64,000 nt of DNA from Blastomyces gilchristii SLH14081 (lineage: Eukaryota; Ascomycota; Eurotiomycetes; Onygenales; Ajellomycetaceae). The notes beneath the pieces were generated by a model. The model was not told the origin of the DNA, ran no database searches, and saw only the letters and a list, made by a program, of their open reading frames with translations. The translations under genes and the position numbers were made by a program. The DNA lies in contig NW_003101668.1 of NCBI RefSeq assembly GCF_000003855.2, positions 1,252,597 through 1,316,596 of the forward strand, read 5' to 3'. Positions 23,690 to 36,300 of the stretch are shown here, in pieces; the first letter of the stretch is position 1, and each line of letters begins with the position of its first letter.

Positions 23690-24670
23690 CTTAATATTTA
23701 TAATACTCAATCTCTCTGTGACTATCAATTCTCTTCTTCAAAGAAGTAGAGAGTATTATATCTGTAATACAGATAATTATTACATTTGATATAAAGACTG
23801 TCAGAAATGTACAGACTTTAGAGAAGCTGAATATCAGAGTATACACAGTTATAACAGAGTCTTAAGAGCTGATTATCTGTGTATATAATCAGATATCTCT
23901 CACAAAGCTGCATCTGCTTCTTCAGTTATACTGAAGTATTCAGTCTGAAAATAATTGAAATATGAAGAGAAGACTTATCTGTTCAGATTAACTTCTATTA
24001 TAAATTCATAATATTTACATTATCTTGATTATCTGAATTTTACAGATACTTGAGAACTCATTTCTTATTAATAATGAGATTTCAGAAATGCGCTGCAGTA
24101 TGAGAATCATTAATAGAGAATCTAGACATATTTGTGTATATCTGATCAGAGATTGTGTAGATAGAAAGAGAATAATTATAGATCTACAGAGTCACAGAAG
24201 ACACTGATAATATTAAAAGCTTTATAAGAACTGTCAGCTAGAATCTGTAAGAAATTACTTATGAGAAGACTTACAGTAAATAGTGAGACTATACTACTTG
24301 AAGCTAGAAGCTGATCTGACAGAGATACAGAATTAGTCACTGACTTAAAGATCAGATACAGTGACAGAGCTGAGAGAGATGAAGATACTATTATAAGTAA
24401 TGATATTCCTGCTTCATCAGCCAGTAAAAAGTAATTAGAAGAGTTATAAAGACGCTTACAAGAAGCTTAGCAGCAGTCAGACATGATTTATAAAGATATT
24501 AAAATTAAAAAAATTTTTATTCTTGAAAAGTTCTTAAATTAATGTATAGATATTATTAGAAATACTCTCTCTCTATTATCTGAGTGAAAATACTTCATGA
24601 ATGAATGAGAATACTCACAGTTTATAAGAATGAAAGCTGTTACAGAAAAAGAGAAAAAAAGATAAGATTC
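23690..24670 (+). pseudogene. A2 ORF3 remnant
   Basis: A decayed third reading frame between pol and the 3' LTR. The frame agrees with A3 ORF3: blocks such as KDCQKCTDFREA, ELSARICK, AERDED, IPASSA and KIFILEKFLN recur in the same frame as in A3, although this copy has many stops. No family recognised; see the A3 entry. Confidence 0.6.
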
Positions 24671-24896
24671 TATGAATAAATCTGAAATATTTATACTACT
24701 CTAGAGAGATTTATTTATACTGTAAGTGATTTTATAAAATAGTCAGATTACTCTAGTAAATAAAGAGTGATTATAAATTACAGATCTGAATCTTTCTATA
24801 TAATTATAAAGAGTGATTATAGACTACGAATATCTTAATTCTACAATTCTACAGAGTTGATAAAAGAATGAAAATTTCCTTATAATTCTACAGTAT

Positions 24897-25204
24897 TGTA
24901 AGAAGTCTACGCCGAATAGATCGGTATAATAAATAGAACTTATATAATAAAGAGAAAAATGTTAGAGAAGAAAAAGAAAGAGAAAGTATGAGAATCAGCA
25001 ATTGAAGTGAATATTTATATGTATATATGATAATGTACACAGTGAGGCTTCAGAGCAGAAGAATCTATACATGTTCATAGCGGCTGAGGATCAGTGATTG
25101 AGAATAACTGAGAATTAAAGTGTATGCATTTGAGAATAAAGCAGTTGAAATCTGTGAAGTGTAACAGAATAGTCTATATGATTGATCAGGCACAGCCTGT
25201 CACA
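24897..25204 (-). repeat. 3' LTR of B2
   Basis: 308 bp, TGTAAGAAGTCTACGCC to CAGCCTGTCACA. Confidence 0.95.
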
Positions 25205-28200
25205 TTAGTCCTCTTCTTTCAGAAGCAGTTCTTATTAATCAAGAGCTGCTGTTTTGAATAACATGGAACTCAGAGTTCAGGTTGATTAATTATAGCTAAC
25301 TCATTTCACAAGATATTATTGATCACAGCTGTGAGATCTCTTATCAAGAATATTCTCAATCTCTCACTCAAGCTCATTATCTTCTTCTATGATGTCTGGT
25401 GACTGCCAGTCAGAAGTCAGTTGAGAAGAGAATGAGTTGATAACAGTACAGTGAAGCAAGCTTATGTGAAAGATATTATGAATCTCTGATAATGTGTCAA
25501 GATAATAGTTGTGACTATCTAGAACTTCTATCACTTTATACTTGATATAACAGTAATTTAGTGTATGAGATGAATGTGTGATCTGTATATTCTTAAGATT
25601 TAATCACATCAAGTCTTCTATCTTATATTGTTTAGTGAGATCTCAGTAAATATTGATTTAATTCTCTTGATCTTGTTTCACAGTTGTCATGAAGACCTCT
25701 ACTCAGTCACAGGCATCTCAGAGCTTTATTACTATATTATCAGTGATCTGAATTGAACTGTGAGAATTTGATATGAACTGTGTGATCTCTAGAAGATTCA
25801 ACACTTTCATATGATAACTATGTCTAAGAAAGAATGAGCTTATGCCTGTTGAAACAGCATCTCATTCATTGATAGTTATCTCTGTGTGTAGAAGCAGATC
25901 ATATCAATCATCTTATAAGTAATTATAGAACTTATGAAGATAATTCTTTACAGTCTGAATTATTTATTCTGATGTATCATCAGTCTCAGAGTGATAGACA
26001 GTTGACAGACAGTGTATAATCTTGAGAACTTGACAGATTCTTGTTCAGAGAGTGCTCATGAATTAATAACTCTGATTCAATACTATGAATCTCAGTAATT
26101 CATATATCTGATAGAATAAGCTCTGTAGAAAAGCTTCAGTGACTTGTTCAGTATTTATCTTATTACAAGATTTTAATATTACACTCTTATTTAATTAATT
26201 CATGATGATCAGGACATTTCTATAATTCTTACTCTTAGAGAGATTAACAGTGAAGTCAATTATCACATCTCATCAGATTCTATTAGAGATATTGAGTAAT
26301 TTCAGTAGATCTTTTCTACAGTTCTTTCACAAGATAATGAAAGAATAATAATTATAGTTTCAAATGAAATGTCTGATACTGTTTAATATTTCAGGTCAGT
26401 AGAACTCTTGAGAGATGATTCAGTATAATTGTTTATAATCTGAGTAACTGATTATATACAAATCATGCATCTCTTGCATTATCTGAGTTTGTAAGAGTTC
26501 AGAGTGAGAGACTCAATGTTATTCACAGAACTGCAGAGTATTATTATCATTGATTAAGCATTCTGAGATGTCAGTTCTTATATATAGTTCTGAGAGAAAT
26601 TGAGATGCTTCTTGATATACTACTTTAATGAGTGCTTAGAGAAGTTTATCAATTTAAGCTGTTACATATCATAATTCATTCAGTGTAGATTTGAGAGAAG
26701 TTGAGATATTAGTGTTAATATCAGTTCAGAGAGAGAGTGTTCTAATTGAAGAAGTATGTATAGTGTCATAAGCTGTTTCATCTTGATCAACTAATATCTT
26801 CAGATTCAAGAGCTGATGCTCTCAATTCATTCAGTGAGTATCTGTTACATTGAATGACATATCTTACTCTTATCATGAGAGGGCATCTGTCATTGAGTTC
26901 TGACTGCCAGAATGATAGTGTATTGTAAAATGAAAGTGACTTAAGAACTCAGATCATTGTATCTATCATTCAGTGAGTTTATAAGTAGTTGTGAAGTACT
27001 TGAGATTCTTATAATCTGTGATTATCTTAAATTTGAAGATGCTTCAGAGTTCAGAGTCTCATTCTTCTAGACAGTGTACAATTGTGAGAAGTTTCTTATC
27101 ATAGATCTTATAGTTGCATTCAGTGAGACTCAGTTTCTTAGATATGAAGATGCATAATTATAAGATATCTTTATCATCATATTGCAATATAGCTTCTTCT
27201 ATGACATAGTCAGAGAAATTAGCTTCAATAACTGTCTTATAATTAGAATTGAATGTTATCAGCAGAGAAGTATTAATGAATATCTTCTTTATCTGTGTAA
27301 ATGCAGCTTCAGTGTCTGCTGATCATTGAAATACTGAGTCTTTCTTAGTAAGTTCTGTAAGTGATCTTATGATATCTGAGAAGTTTTGTATAAATTGCTG
27401 ATAGAAGTTAGTAAATTTGATGAAGCTTTGTATATCTTTCACAGTGTGTGAGGTCTCTTATTCAAGAATAGCAGAGATCTTCTCAGAATTCATTCAGATT
27501 CTCTTACCAGCTTCTATGATAAAGTCTAGATATTTTGTACTTTTAATCTCAAAATTATACTTATCTATGTCTATCAGCAGTTCTGCTTTCTGTAGTTATT
27601 ATAATATCTTTTGTATATATTCTTAATATTCTTTCCTGAATTCATCAGTGAAGATGAGAATGTTATCAAGATATACAGATGCAAATTTATCAAGAAAGTC
27701 TCAGAGTGCTCAGTTGATATACTTCTGAAATGTACTGAGAGTGTTAATCAGTTCAAAGAGTGTGACTATTTATTCAAAGAGACTATATTGTGTTCAGAAT
27801 ACTGTAACTCACTTATCTTCTTTGATGATATAAATCTTATAAACCACAGTGATGATATCTAACTTTGTAAATCATTGAGCTTGTATGATACAAGCTAGAG
27901 TTTCATTGATAAGAGATAAAGAATAACAATTCTTCTTTATTAATCTGTTCAATTCTTGATAATTCATACAGAACTGAAGTTCTTTACCTGATTTCTTTAC
28001 AAAGAGAATAGAGGCTGCAGTGAAAGAGTTGCTAATGTATATGAATTCTTTATTCAGCAGATCATTGAGTGTCTTTTAAAGAAGGAGAAGTTCATCTCAG
28101 AACATATTATAAAGAGAATCTCATGATAATTCAGAGTTCTTACTATTTCTCTTTTTCAACTTGATACTGTGATTCACTTCTAAACCTTGTAAGAGAGATA

Positions 28201-28830
28201 GATTTGTAACATTATTATCTTATCAGAAGACATCTAGATATTCATGATATTATTAAGAGAGTTTTGTATGAGAATCTGTTATTGTAACACAAGATAACTT
28301 TTCTAGAGTCTTTTTAATATCTGTCAGACTGATAGAATAGATTGACACATGATTCTGCTGTCAGTGATTTTGATAATGACTTCTTTTTCAGAGTATTTTA
28401 TAAGTGTTGACAGAGATCTGTGTAAGATTCATAGTCTTGTGAATATCATCTTTGTGAATTCTATCATCATTAGAAAATATCAAGCTTCTGTTTTAAGTAT
28501 CTAACAAGATGCCTTGTTCAGATAGCCAGGCAAGTTCTAACATAAGATTATAATTAAGATTATTAACTTCATATGTGTAGATATCTTCATATTGATGTTC
28601 TCTCACATCTATGTTTAGTTTCATCATGTAATGAGTACAAACATCTTTTAAATCATCAAATTCTGTGAGAAGTCAGGATTTTAATAAGAGAATACACTGA
28701 AGGTTATAATATCTTATGACTGAAGATTTTATCATTACATAGTGACATAGACTGCTGTCTATTATGACTTTTATATTATACATATTATCAATCACAGTAG
28801 ATACAAGAATCACATTCATTGTCATTTTCT
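25205..28830 (-). pseudogene. B2 pol remnant
   Basis: Colinear with B1 pol (16331-19960). The integrase core lies about 26000-26350, RNase H down to about 26880, and the RT palm around 27650, where the YLDD region has decayed. Protease is near 28740. Open pieces remain only by chance; stops of the Gln/Trp type are frequent. Confidence 0.8.
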
Positions 28831-30018
28831 CTTCAAATTATTATTATCTGATCTCTTTAAGCTTCTGTTTATGAATTTGAACAGAAGCTAATCTTTTCTC
28901 TGTTTTATCAGAGCATTCTCATAGTTATCTTCTGAATCTTTCTTCACTGCAATGTGATTGATATGAACAGGTGCTGATTCATTCTTTGAATGAGAAGACA
29001 ATGATCTTTCTCTCAATTGAGAGAATGCTGATCTTTCTCTTGAGTGTGAAGACACATAGATCAATCAGTAGTTAGAAGTGATGTGTTCTAATCAGTTATA
29101 GTTGATGTATACTTCATGTGAATGTTGATCAGCAACTTTCTCAGAAGTGATTTCAGAGACTTAAAAGCCTGTTTAAACAGTGAAAACTCTTGCTTGTGTA
29201 TAGACATTTGAATCTATTCAGTTCATAGCATCTGCATCATTGCTGTTCTTCAGCATAAGTGTATAAGTGACTGAAGTGTAATATCTTCTATCACTGTTCT
29301 GTATACTCTTGAGCTTGATAAGACAGTCATTGAATATTCAGAGCTGTGTGCAGAAACCTTCATAAGTCTAGTCTTCATCTACACTTATAAGAGTCTGTAA
29401 GAGTTTGAAAGTTAATGTCTTCTTGAGTATACTAATCTTTATTTAATTCTCTCAAGATTGATTATCTGCTTCTAGAATCTTAGTGTTGAAGTCAGGGATA
29501 AATGTTGTAAGAGAAGTATTTCTCTGTCAGATACTCTATAATTAATCTAATACTTTCTATTGCATAGCAGTGTCTTAGAACAGAACATCAAGATATTTAA
29601 TAATATTGTCAGATGTTCATAATACTGATTCACATGCTTTGATTCATGAATAGAACTTCTGTTTTGTGTGATTCTTCAATCATTTATTGAGATATCAATT
29701 TTGATTGATTAATGAACTGATAGTATCTTCATCTACACTTAGTTTTACAAGCATTTCCATTCTTCATGATAAGTAGAGAGTGAGATTGAAAGTATTGAAA
29801 TATATAAGAGTATCTAAGTGTTCTTTCAGCACTTTTATATTTGATTATGTAGATGTTGAAATTACATGAGTTAATTATTGAATCTCTTTGTATTAAAGTT
29901 ATTAAGTTGTGTACATATCTGTTATCTGTTGCTATTGTAATTCTAACATTACTTAAAGTCACTGTAATATTACTTCTATGCTCAAGCTTGAGAGTTCTCT
30001 TATATTATTGTTAGACAT
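28830..30018 (-). pseudogene. B2 gag remnant
   Basis: Colinear with B1 gag, with a start-codon position at 30016-30018. It carries an insertion of repeated arginine/serine coding units (DLSLN-ERSAFSQ-type, about 28980-29045) near the zinc-knuckle region, relative to B1. Stops throughout. Confidence 0.75.
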
Positions 30019-30296
30019 GATTATATCATTTATCAGATATGTGATATCTGTGAAATCTGAAGAAGTATAATTGTATGAATATCTGATACATCTAAGTGTT
30101 AGAACTCTCAGATCTTTCACTGACATTCTCTTGTAAAATCTTATTACAGAGTCAGAGTGACTGGTGAGTAAGCTTCTATCTAAGAACTCAGTGTTCACTT
30201 TCACTGATTATTTCTCTTTCTTACACATTGTTACATATTCAGATATCTCTTGATGAATAATCATTTCTAATAAGAAGATGATGAATGTTTTTCTAC

Positions 30297-30604
30297 TATA
30301 AGAGGCCTACACTGAATAGATTGATATAATAAATAGAACTTATATAACAAAGAGAAAAATGTTAGAGAAGAGAAAGAAAGAGAAAGTGTGAGAATCAGTG
30401 ATTGAAGTGAATATTTATATGTGTATGTGATGATGTATGTGATGGGGCTTCAGAGTCGAAGAATCTATACGTGTTCATAGCAGTTGAGAATCGGCAATCA
30501 AGAATGGCTGAGAATCAGAGTGTACATGTTTGAGAATGAAGCAGTTGAAATCTGTGAAGTGTAACAGAGTAGTCTATATAATTGATCAGGCGCAGCCCGC
30601 CACA
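30297..30604 (-). repeat. 5' LTR of B2
   Basis: 308 bp. The first bases TATAAGAGG are a RIPed TGTAAGAGG. The inner neighbour at 30284-30294 (AATGTTTTTCT) is the family B self-primer site. The matching LTR segment reads AGAAAAATGTT, differing from the complement only at a former CpG. Confidence 0.93.
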
Positions 30605-30790
30605 AGTATCAAAGAATGATGATTTATAAGAATAAATAAAAGATTAACTTATAAATACTTCTTTTTAATAAGAGTGATCTCACAGAAAGTAATTCATCTG
30701 CAGAATTAATCTATGTAATAATTATATAAGAATCTTACAGAAAAATAATTAAAGATCAACTGAAACTCTTCAGATTGAAAGATGTGAAAT
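30605..30790 (+). other. A2 3' non-coding region, part 1
   Basis: It continues A2 after B2 until A3 interrupts at 30791. About 100 bp (30690-30790) are repeated at 38036-38130 on the other side of A3, beyond the 5-bp TSD, so A2 had a tandem repeat here that A3 and A4 largely lack. Confidence 0.6.
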
Positions 30791-31047
30791 TGTAAGAATA
30801 AGTGCTCGCAGGCGATTATTCGGGTGTTTGCAGCTTGACGTGATATGTACTGTTAACTACTAGAAGTGTTCACAGTAGAAAGATAAATGTAGAGATCAAA
30901 TGTATCATAGCATTCAAGCTGAGTTATGAATAGTATTCATGAATTCCAGTCTATATAGTTGTGTGTAGCCAAGGGCCGCTAGCCCTATTAGTTACACAAG
31001 AGATAGGAATAGAGGTAAAGAATTTATAAGAAGTGAGATTTCTTATA
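30791..31047 (-). repeat. 3' LTR of A3
   Basis: TGTAAGAATAAGTGCTCGC to TTCTTATA (a RIPed TTCTTACA). On the minus strand it is preceded by a polypurine tract, TTAGAGAGAGAGGGG (complement of 31052-31066). Confidence 0.95.
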
Positions 31048-31649
31048 TACCCCTCTCTCTCTAAGGCTTTGTCCATGAAGCCTTTCACTGAGTGACTTCA
31101 TAGTCAGCTCAGCACTGCAGTGATACTCACTAAAAACTCTTCACATCTATAAAAAACCTCAGTGAGGAAAAATCTCTTGTTACTGTGAAGAGAAAAGAGT
31201 CTGTTACTCAGTTTCTTATTTCACAAGATTCTTTGTAATTTACAGATTCTTCTCTGACTATTACACAGATTCATCTCACATCTTTCATACAGAAGAGTTC
31301 TGATTGACTCTCAATCATTTTCACAAGATTCTTGTGTGATCATCACACAGATTCATCTCACAGATGAATCACTCTCTGTGAGATCACTCTCATCAAAGAG
31401 AAATATTCATGAGTTAATCTTTTATTCATTCTCACAAATCATTGCTCTTTGACACTGTAGAATTGTGAGAAATTTTTCATTCTTTCATCAACTCTGTAGA
31501 ATTATAGAATCAAGATATTCACAGTCTGTAATCACTCTTTATAGTTACATAGAAAGATTCAGATCTGTGATTCATAATCACTCTTGTTTACTAGAGTGAT
31601 CTGACTGTTCTGTGAAATCACTCACAGTGTAAGTAAACCTCTCTAGAGT

Positions 31650-32660
31650 AGTATAAATATCTCAGATCTGTTCACAGAATCTCATCTTCTTTTCTCTTTT
31701 TCTGTAACAGCTCTCATTCTCACAAACTGTGAGTATTCTCATTCATTCATAAAGTGTTTTCACTCAGATAATAGAGAGAGAGTGTTCCTGACAATGTCTG
31801 TGTATTGATTCAAGAACTTTCCAAGAATAAAAATTTTTTCAATTTCAATATCTTTGTAAACAATGTCTGGCCACTGCTGAGCTTCTCATGAACATTCCTG
31901 TAACTTCTCTGATCACTTTTTATCAGCTGATGAAGCAGGAATGCTGCTACTCATAATCACATCTTCATCTCTCTCAGCCTCACCACTGCACTCAATCTTC
32001 AGGCCAGCAGCTCATCTCATTCCTTTCTCAGACCAGCTTCTGACTTCAAGCAGCACAGTTCTTTTCTTTGCTGTAAGTCTTCTCACAAGTAATTCCTTAC
32101 AGATTCTAGCTGACAGTTCTTATAAAGCTTCTAGTGTTGCCAGTGTCTCCTGCAGCCCTGCAGGCCTACAACCACTTCTCCCCTGCTCACACAATCTCTG
32201 ACCAGGCATATGTGAATATGTCTAGGTTCTCTATCAATGATTCTCATGCTGCAGCACATTTCTGCAATCTCATTGTCAATAAGAGATGAGTTCCTGAGTA
32301 CCTGCAAAATTCAGGTAATCAAGATAATGCAAATGCTATGAATTTGTAACAGAAGTTGACCTGGACAGATGAGCTTTCTCTTCACATTCTCATTGTTTCT
32401 GAGCTGAATACTTCAGCACAACTGAGAGAGTGAACACAGCTTCATGAGAGATATCTGATCACACACACAGATGATCAGTCTTCAAGGCTCTGCTGCAACT
32501 GCATATGCTCTAGTGTCCAGCTTCTCTGAAGTCTGTGCATTTCTGACAGTCTTTGCATCAAATGCAACAATTGTCTGTATCACAGGCATAATACTCTCTA
32601 CTTCTTTGAAGAAGAAAATTGATAGTTATGAGAAGATTGAGTGTTGCAGATATTAATAAT
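31650..32660 (-). pseudogene. A3 ORF3: uncharacterised third reading frame
   Basis: Between the end of pol (about 32810) and the 3' LTR lies a frame of about 330 codons with few stops, nearly all explicable as CAG/CAA-to-TAG/TAA or TGG-to-TGA. Visible parts in order: an N-terminal Cys-rich stretch (REYYACDTDNCC, then CKDCQKCTDF), a middle basic helical part (ELSARICKELLVRRLTAKKR), a hydrophilic linker (AERDED, IPASSADKK), a Gln/Glu-rich helix and a C-terminal block (DIEIEKIFILGKFLN). Frame and blocks are conserved in A2, which argues for coding. I do not recognise the family. An accessory nucleic-acid-binding or envelope-position protein is possible, but there is no clear signal peptide or membrane segment. 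No start codon could be fixed. Confidence 0.55.
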
Positions 32661-32809
32661 GTGAATGTGAATTTTCTTTATTTTTTCTTTATTAATCTCT
32701 AAATTGCATTTATGACCCTGTTTATTTTCTTGTTTTTTAGCTTTAATAAGAACATGTTTTCTTCTTCTCTTATATACACTGCAGACTGTTCATTCTAGTA
32801 GAAACTCAT

Positions 32810-35800
32810 TATTTTATAGACTAGAGTTCATAAATAATAGTGTTAATATCTTTGTCACAATCAGATTCTTAACAAAGATCACATCATTCTGACTTATCAG
32901 AATTCACAGTATAAAAGTCATGTCTCAGCTTCTGCAGATATCTTATCTGCTCAGATGATTTTCAAGTGAACTCATTCATCTTATCAGAATACTCTTATCA
33001 CTGAATCTTGAATCAGAGCTTGTGATCTCACTTCTCTGAGTCAACAATCTCTTTGATCTGATATTCTCTTTCACTCTCTAGTACTTCATGAACAGAGTGA
33101 TGAGTCACAGAATTCTCTTCTGAGAATTCCTTATATTTATAGAGTAAAGAGACATGAAAAACATTATATATCTGCAACTCAGATGACAGTTTCAATCTGT
33201 AGAACTGCAAGCTAACTTTCTTCATAATCTTACAAGGCTCTGTCTGCAAGAGATTCAGCTTCTTACTAGATCTTTATATGATGATGTTTTCTAGACTCAG
33301 TCAGACTCTATCATCTTTCTTGAAACTCTTTATAATATGCTTGAAGTCATAGTATCTCTTCTGATACTCTTGAGTCTTTCTCAAGAATTCACAGGCTTTC
33401 TTCCAAATCTTCTGAATTCTCTCAGCCTGTTCACAGGCATCACCACACTCTATAGTGTACTCTCGCGGGTTCATCAAGATCATCTGCAGATGAGTCTCAG
33501 TAAGCATCTCAAAGAGAGTTTTGCCTGTGCTGACATGCTTTGAGTTATTGTATATAAACTCTGTGAGTGATAATCAATACACTCAGTCATTCTGATTGTA
33601 ATTGACAAAGCATCACAGATACTGTTTCAATATACTCATCAGATGTTCTGTCTGATCATCTGTCTGTTGATGAAAAGCTGTGCTTAGATCTCACAAGATC
33701 TTCAGTATAGTTATCAGATCAGATCAGAACTCTTCTGTAAAGATTGATTCTCTATCTGAGACAATATTTACAGACAATTCATGCAACTGAATCACATTGT
33801 GAATAAAGATATAAGTTAAATTCTTTGACTTCAAGTCCTTGCAGGTGGGTATAAAGTGTGTCATCTTGATAAAGTGATTCACTATCATCAGCACACTGTC
33901 AAAGCAGGTATTATATATATTCTTACTTTCAGAGAGGCTCACAAGAACATTTATTCCTAGCTGTTCCCAAGATTCTCACAGAATGAGTAGAAGAGTGAGT
34001 TCTTCATATGATCTGAACTGCACTATCTGTGAATCCTGACAAATAGCACAAGAATTCACTATCTTCTTCACAAGTTCTCACATCTTTGGTCAGAAGTATT
34101 TTCTTGTGAGCAACTCATGAGTTCTAGTGTCTATAAAATGATCTACTAGAGAAGAGTCATGATACCTTTTAATAAGTTCTATATATAGAAACTCATTCAC
34201 AGGCATATAAATTCAGCCCTCTCTTTGTAAGAGACTATTTAAGTCTCTTCAATTCTTTGTTTCTGCAGAGTTGATCTCTGCTGTGAGCAGTTTCTGAATA
34301 TACTGAGTATATTCATTCTTCAGTTGCAGTTCAGACAATCTGAATAGAAGATCTTGTGAAGACTTATACTCTGTTTTCTCTTACATCAGGTCTTTCATGA
34401 TGCTTCTCAAAGCCTGCAAATTCTTCAGGTTATAGATACTCTCTTCAAGAATTCTTATGAAGATTCTCAGAGTGTTGACTCTCAGTGTCATAGAGAGTAA
34501 TTGCACAGACTTCTTTTCTTTCTCTTCTCTCTTCTCTCACAGGGGATTGAGAGACTCTTCAGTCAATCTCTTCATAACACTCAGTCTGAGCATCTTATAA
34601 AGCTTTTCTACCTTCTCTAGTCTCTCTGTATCTGTCACTCTGACCTTCTTAACATAGTCTGGTCTGTGAGAGAGTTCATTCACTGAGTTCTTAGTTCTCT
34701 TAATATGTTCTATCTTGAACCAGAATTCACTCAGTCTCTGAGCTCAGTGAACCTGCTGCTGTGAGAGTTTCTTGATTGAAGCAAACTGTCACAAGCTATC
34801 ATGATCAGTTCTAATAGTAATCACTATTATGAGGCTCTCAAAGTAGTGATGTCAGTGACAGAAGAATTTCACTATTATAAGAAGCTTCTGATCATGAATG
34901 TCATAGTTGATCTTCACAGATTGCATCTTTCATGAGAAAAAGATCACTGAAACCCAGTTCTCATTTGACTGTAGTTGCAAGACTATTTCTGAAATCACAA
35001 AGAAGAAGACATCTGTCTTCAATCTGATTAAGAGTAAGAGATCAAAGTGAAACAGCATCACTACATTTATGAATACCTGTTTCAATCTTGCAAAGACTCT
35101 GCAAGCTTCTGAGATAAGAAAGTTCTCACAGTTCTCTCTTCTCAATAACCTTTTCATTCTCTGTTTACAGAATGACTTCTTCTTATTTTCATTCTTCAGT
35201 ATATCTGTAAGAGTTAAGAAGATTCTCATGAATACAAAGATAAATCATCTATAGAAATTCACAAAGCTCAGAAAGATCTGAATCTCATGAATACTAGTTA
35301 ACTTCAGTCATGATAGAATAGTCTCAACTCATGAAGATTTCATCTGAATATTATCTATGATGATTACATATTCTAGGAAATTAATCCAGCAGACACTGAA
35401 GTTGTACTTTATAAGCTTAATATACAGTTCTGCCTCATCTAAGACCTTCAACATGCTTTGCACATGCTCAGTGTGTTCTTCCTTCTTCATGAAGTACATC
35501 ATCACATTATTCAGATATATTATCATGAAGACATTCAGATATGCACAAAGTGTTTTATTGATGAAAGACTGAAATACTACAGAGATATTAGTCAGATCAA
35601 AAGACATCACTAGATATTCAAACAATCTCAGTGCAGTTCTAAAGACAGTCTTTTATTCATTCTCAGACTGTATTTACAGCTGTGTATATACATTGATCAC
35701 ATTCAGTTGTATGAATATGACAGCTTCTGTGAGATGATTGATCACATTCTCAATCAGAGACAGGGAATAGCAGCTCTTTATTATCTTGAAGTTCAGATTG

Positions 35801-36300
35801 TGATAGTCTACACATAATCTGAGACCTTCATCCTTCTTCTTCACAAATATCACAGAGGCTCTCACAGAGGTCTGTGAAGATCAGATAAAGTCATTCTTCA
35901 GATTCTTCTTTACATAGGTCTGCAAGACCTCTGTCTCATAATGAGAGAGCTTATAGATTGATTTTCAGAAGAGTTTCTACTCTTCTATCAAATCTATTAT
36001 CAGATTCTTCTCACAGTAAGAAGAAAGCTCAGCTGCCTTAGCTGAGCTGAACATCTCTGTGAGATCTCAGTATTTCTCTGATATCTGAAGCTCAGTTTTC
36101 ATGACTGTGAGATTCTCAGATACTCATAAAGTCATTATATAGATGAGCTTGTCTTCTCTAATCAACTCTGCAGCATCAACTGCTTCTACCTTCATAAGTA
36201 AGTCTACCAACACTGATTGAAAGTATAAACCTGACTTATGAACAGCTATGTGCGGATTATGTCTTTAAAGTTATACAAGTCTCAAATACATGTTATCTGT
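32810..36300 (-). pseudogene. A3 pol (protease, RT, RNase H, integrase, chromodomain)
   Basis: On the minus strand: RT start with FVKKKDEGLRLCVDYHNLN (about 35800-35860); RT palm with SFDLTNISVVFQSFINKTL and IIYLNNVMMYF (35500-35620), where catalytic YLDD has become YLNN; RNase H (about 34700-35230); integrase zinc finger and core with VLMIVNHFIKMTHF and NIVSDRESIF (33724-33942); integrase C-terminus with NVFHVSLL (33150) and a chromodomain ending at about 32900 (DKMNEFT..SSEQIRYLQKLRHDF). It makes and integrates the cDNA in a living element. It is inactive here through stops and lost catalytic Asp residues. Confidence 0.9.

Larger units (their letters stand above)
24897..30604 (-). mobile_element. 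Family B Ty3/gypsy element B2
   Basis: A complete 5708-bp reversed element with 308-bp LTRs (24897-25204 and 30297-30604) and a perfect TSD AGTAT (24892-24896 and 30605-30609). It is inserted in the A2 3' non-coding region. The LTRs have a single copy of the 64-bp unit that is doubled in B1. More RIPed than B1. Confidence 0.95.

Noticed and set aside
27417..27862. Plus-strand ORFs of 69 and 83 codons in B2
   Set aside because: Antisense to the B2 RT region, with equivalents at the same place in B1 (18560-18766); explained by the complement of pol.
15444..30604. Regularly spaced repeats that might be read as a CRISPR-like or satellite array
   Set aside because: The repeats are LTRs and internal parts of two family B elements; no short repeat-spacer periodicity exists, and the organism is a eukaryote.
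31941..32201. Plus-strand ORF of 86 codons, Ser/Leu-rich, with a counterpart at 49087-49317
   Set aside because: It is the antisense of family A ORF3. The Ser/Leu-rich composition is what the complement of Glu/Lys/Gln-rich coding sequence gives, and the sense frame is better conserved between copies.
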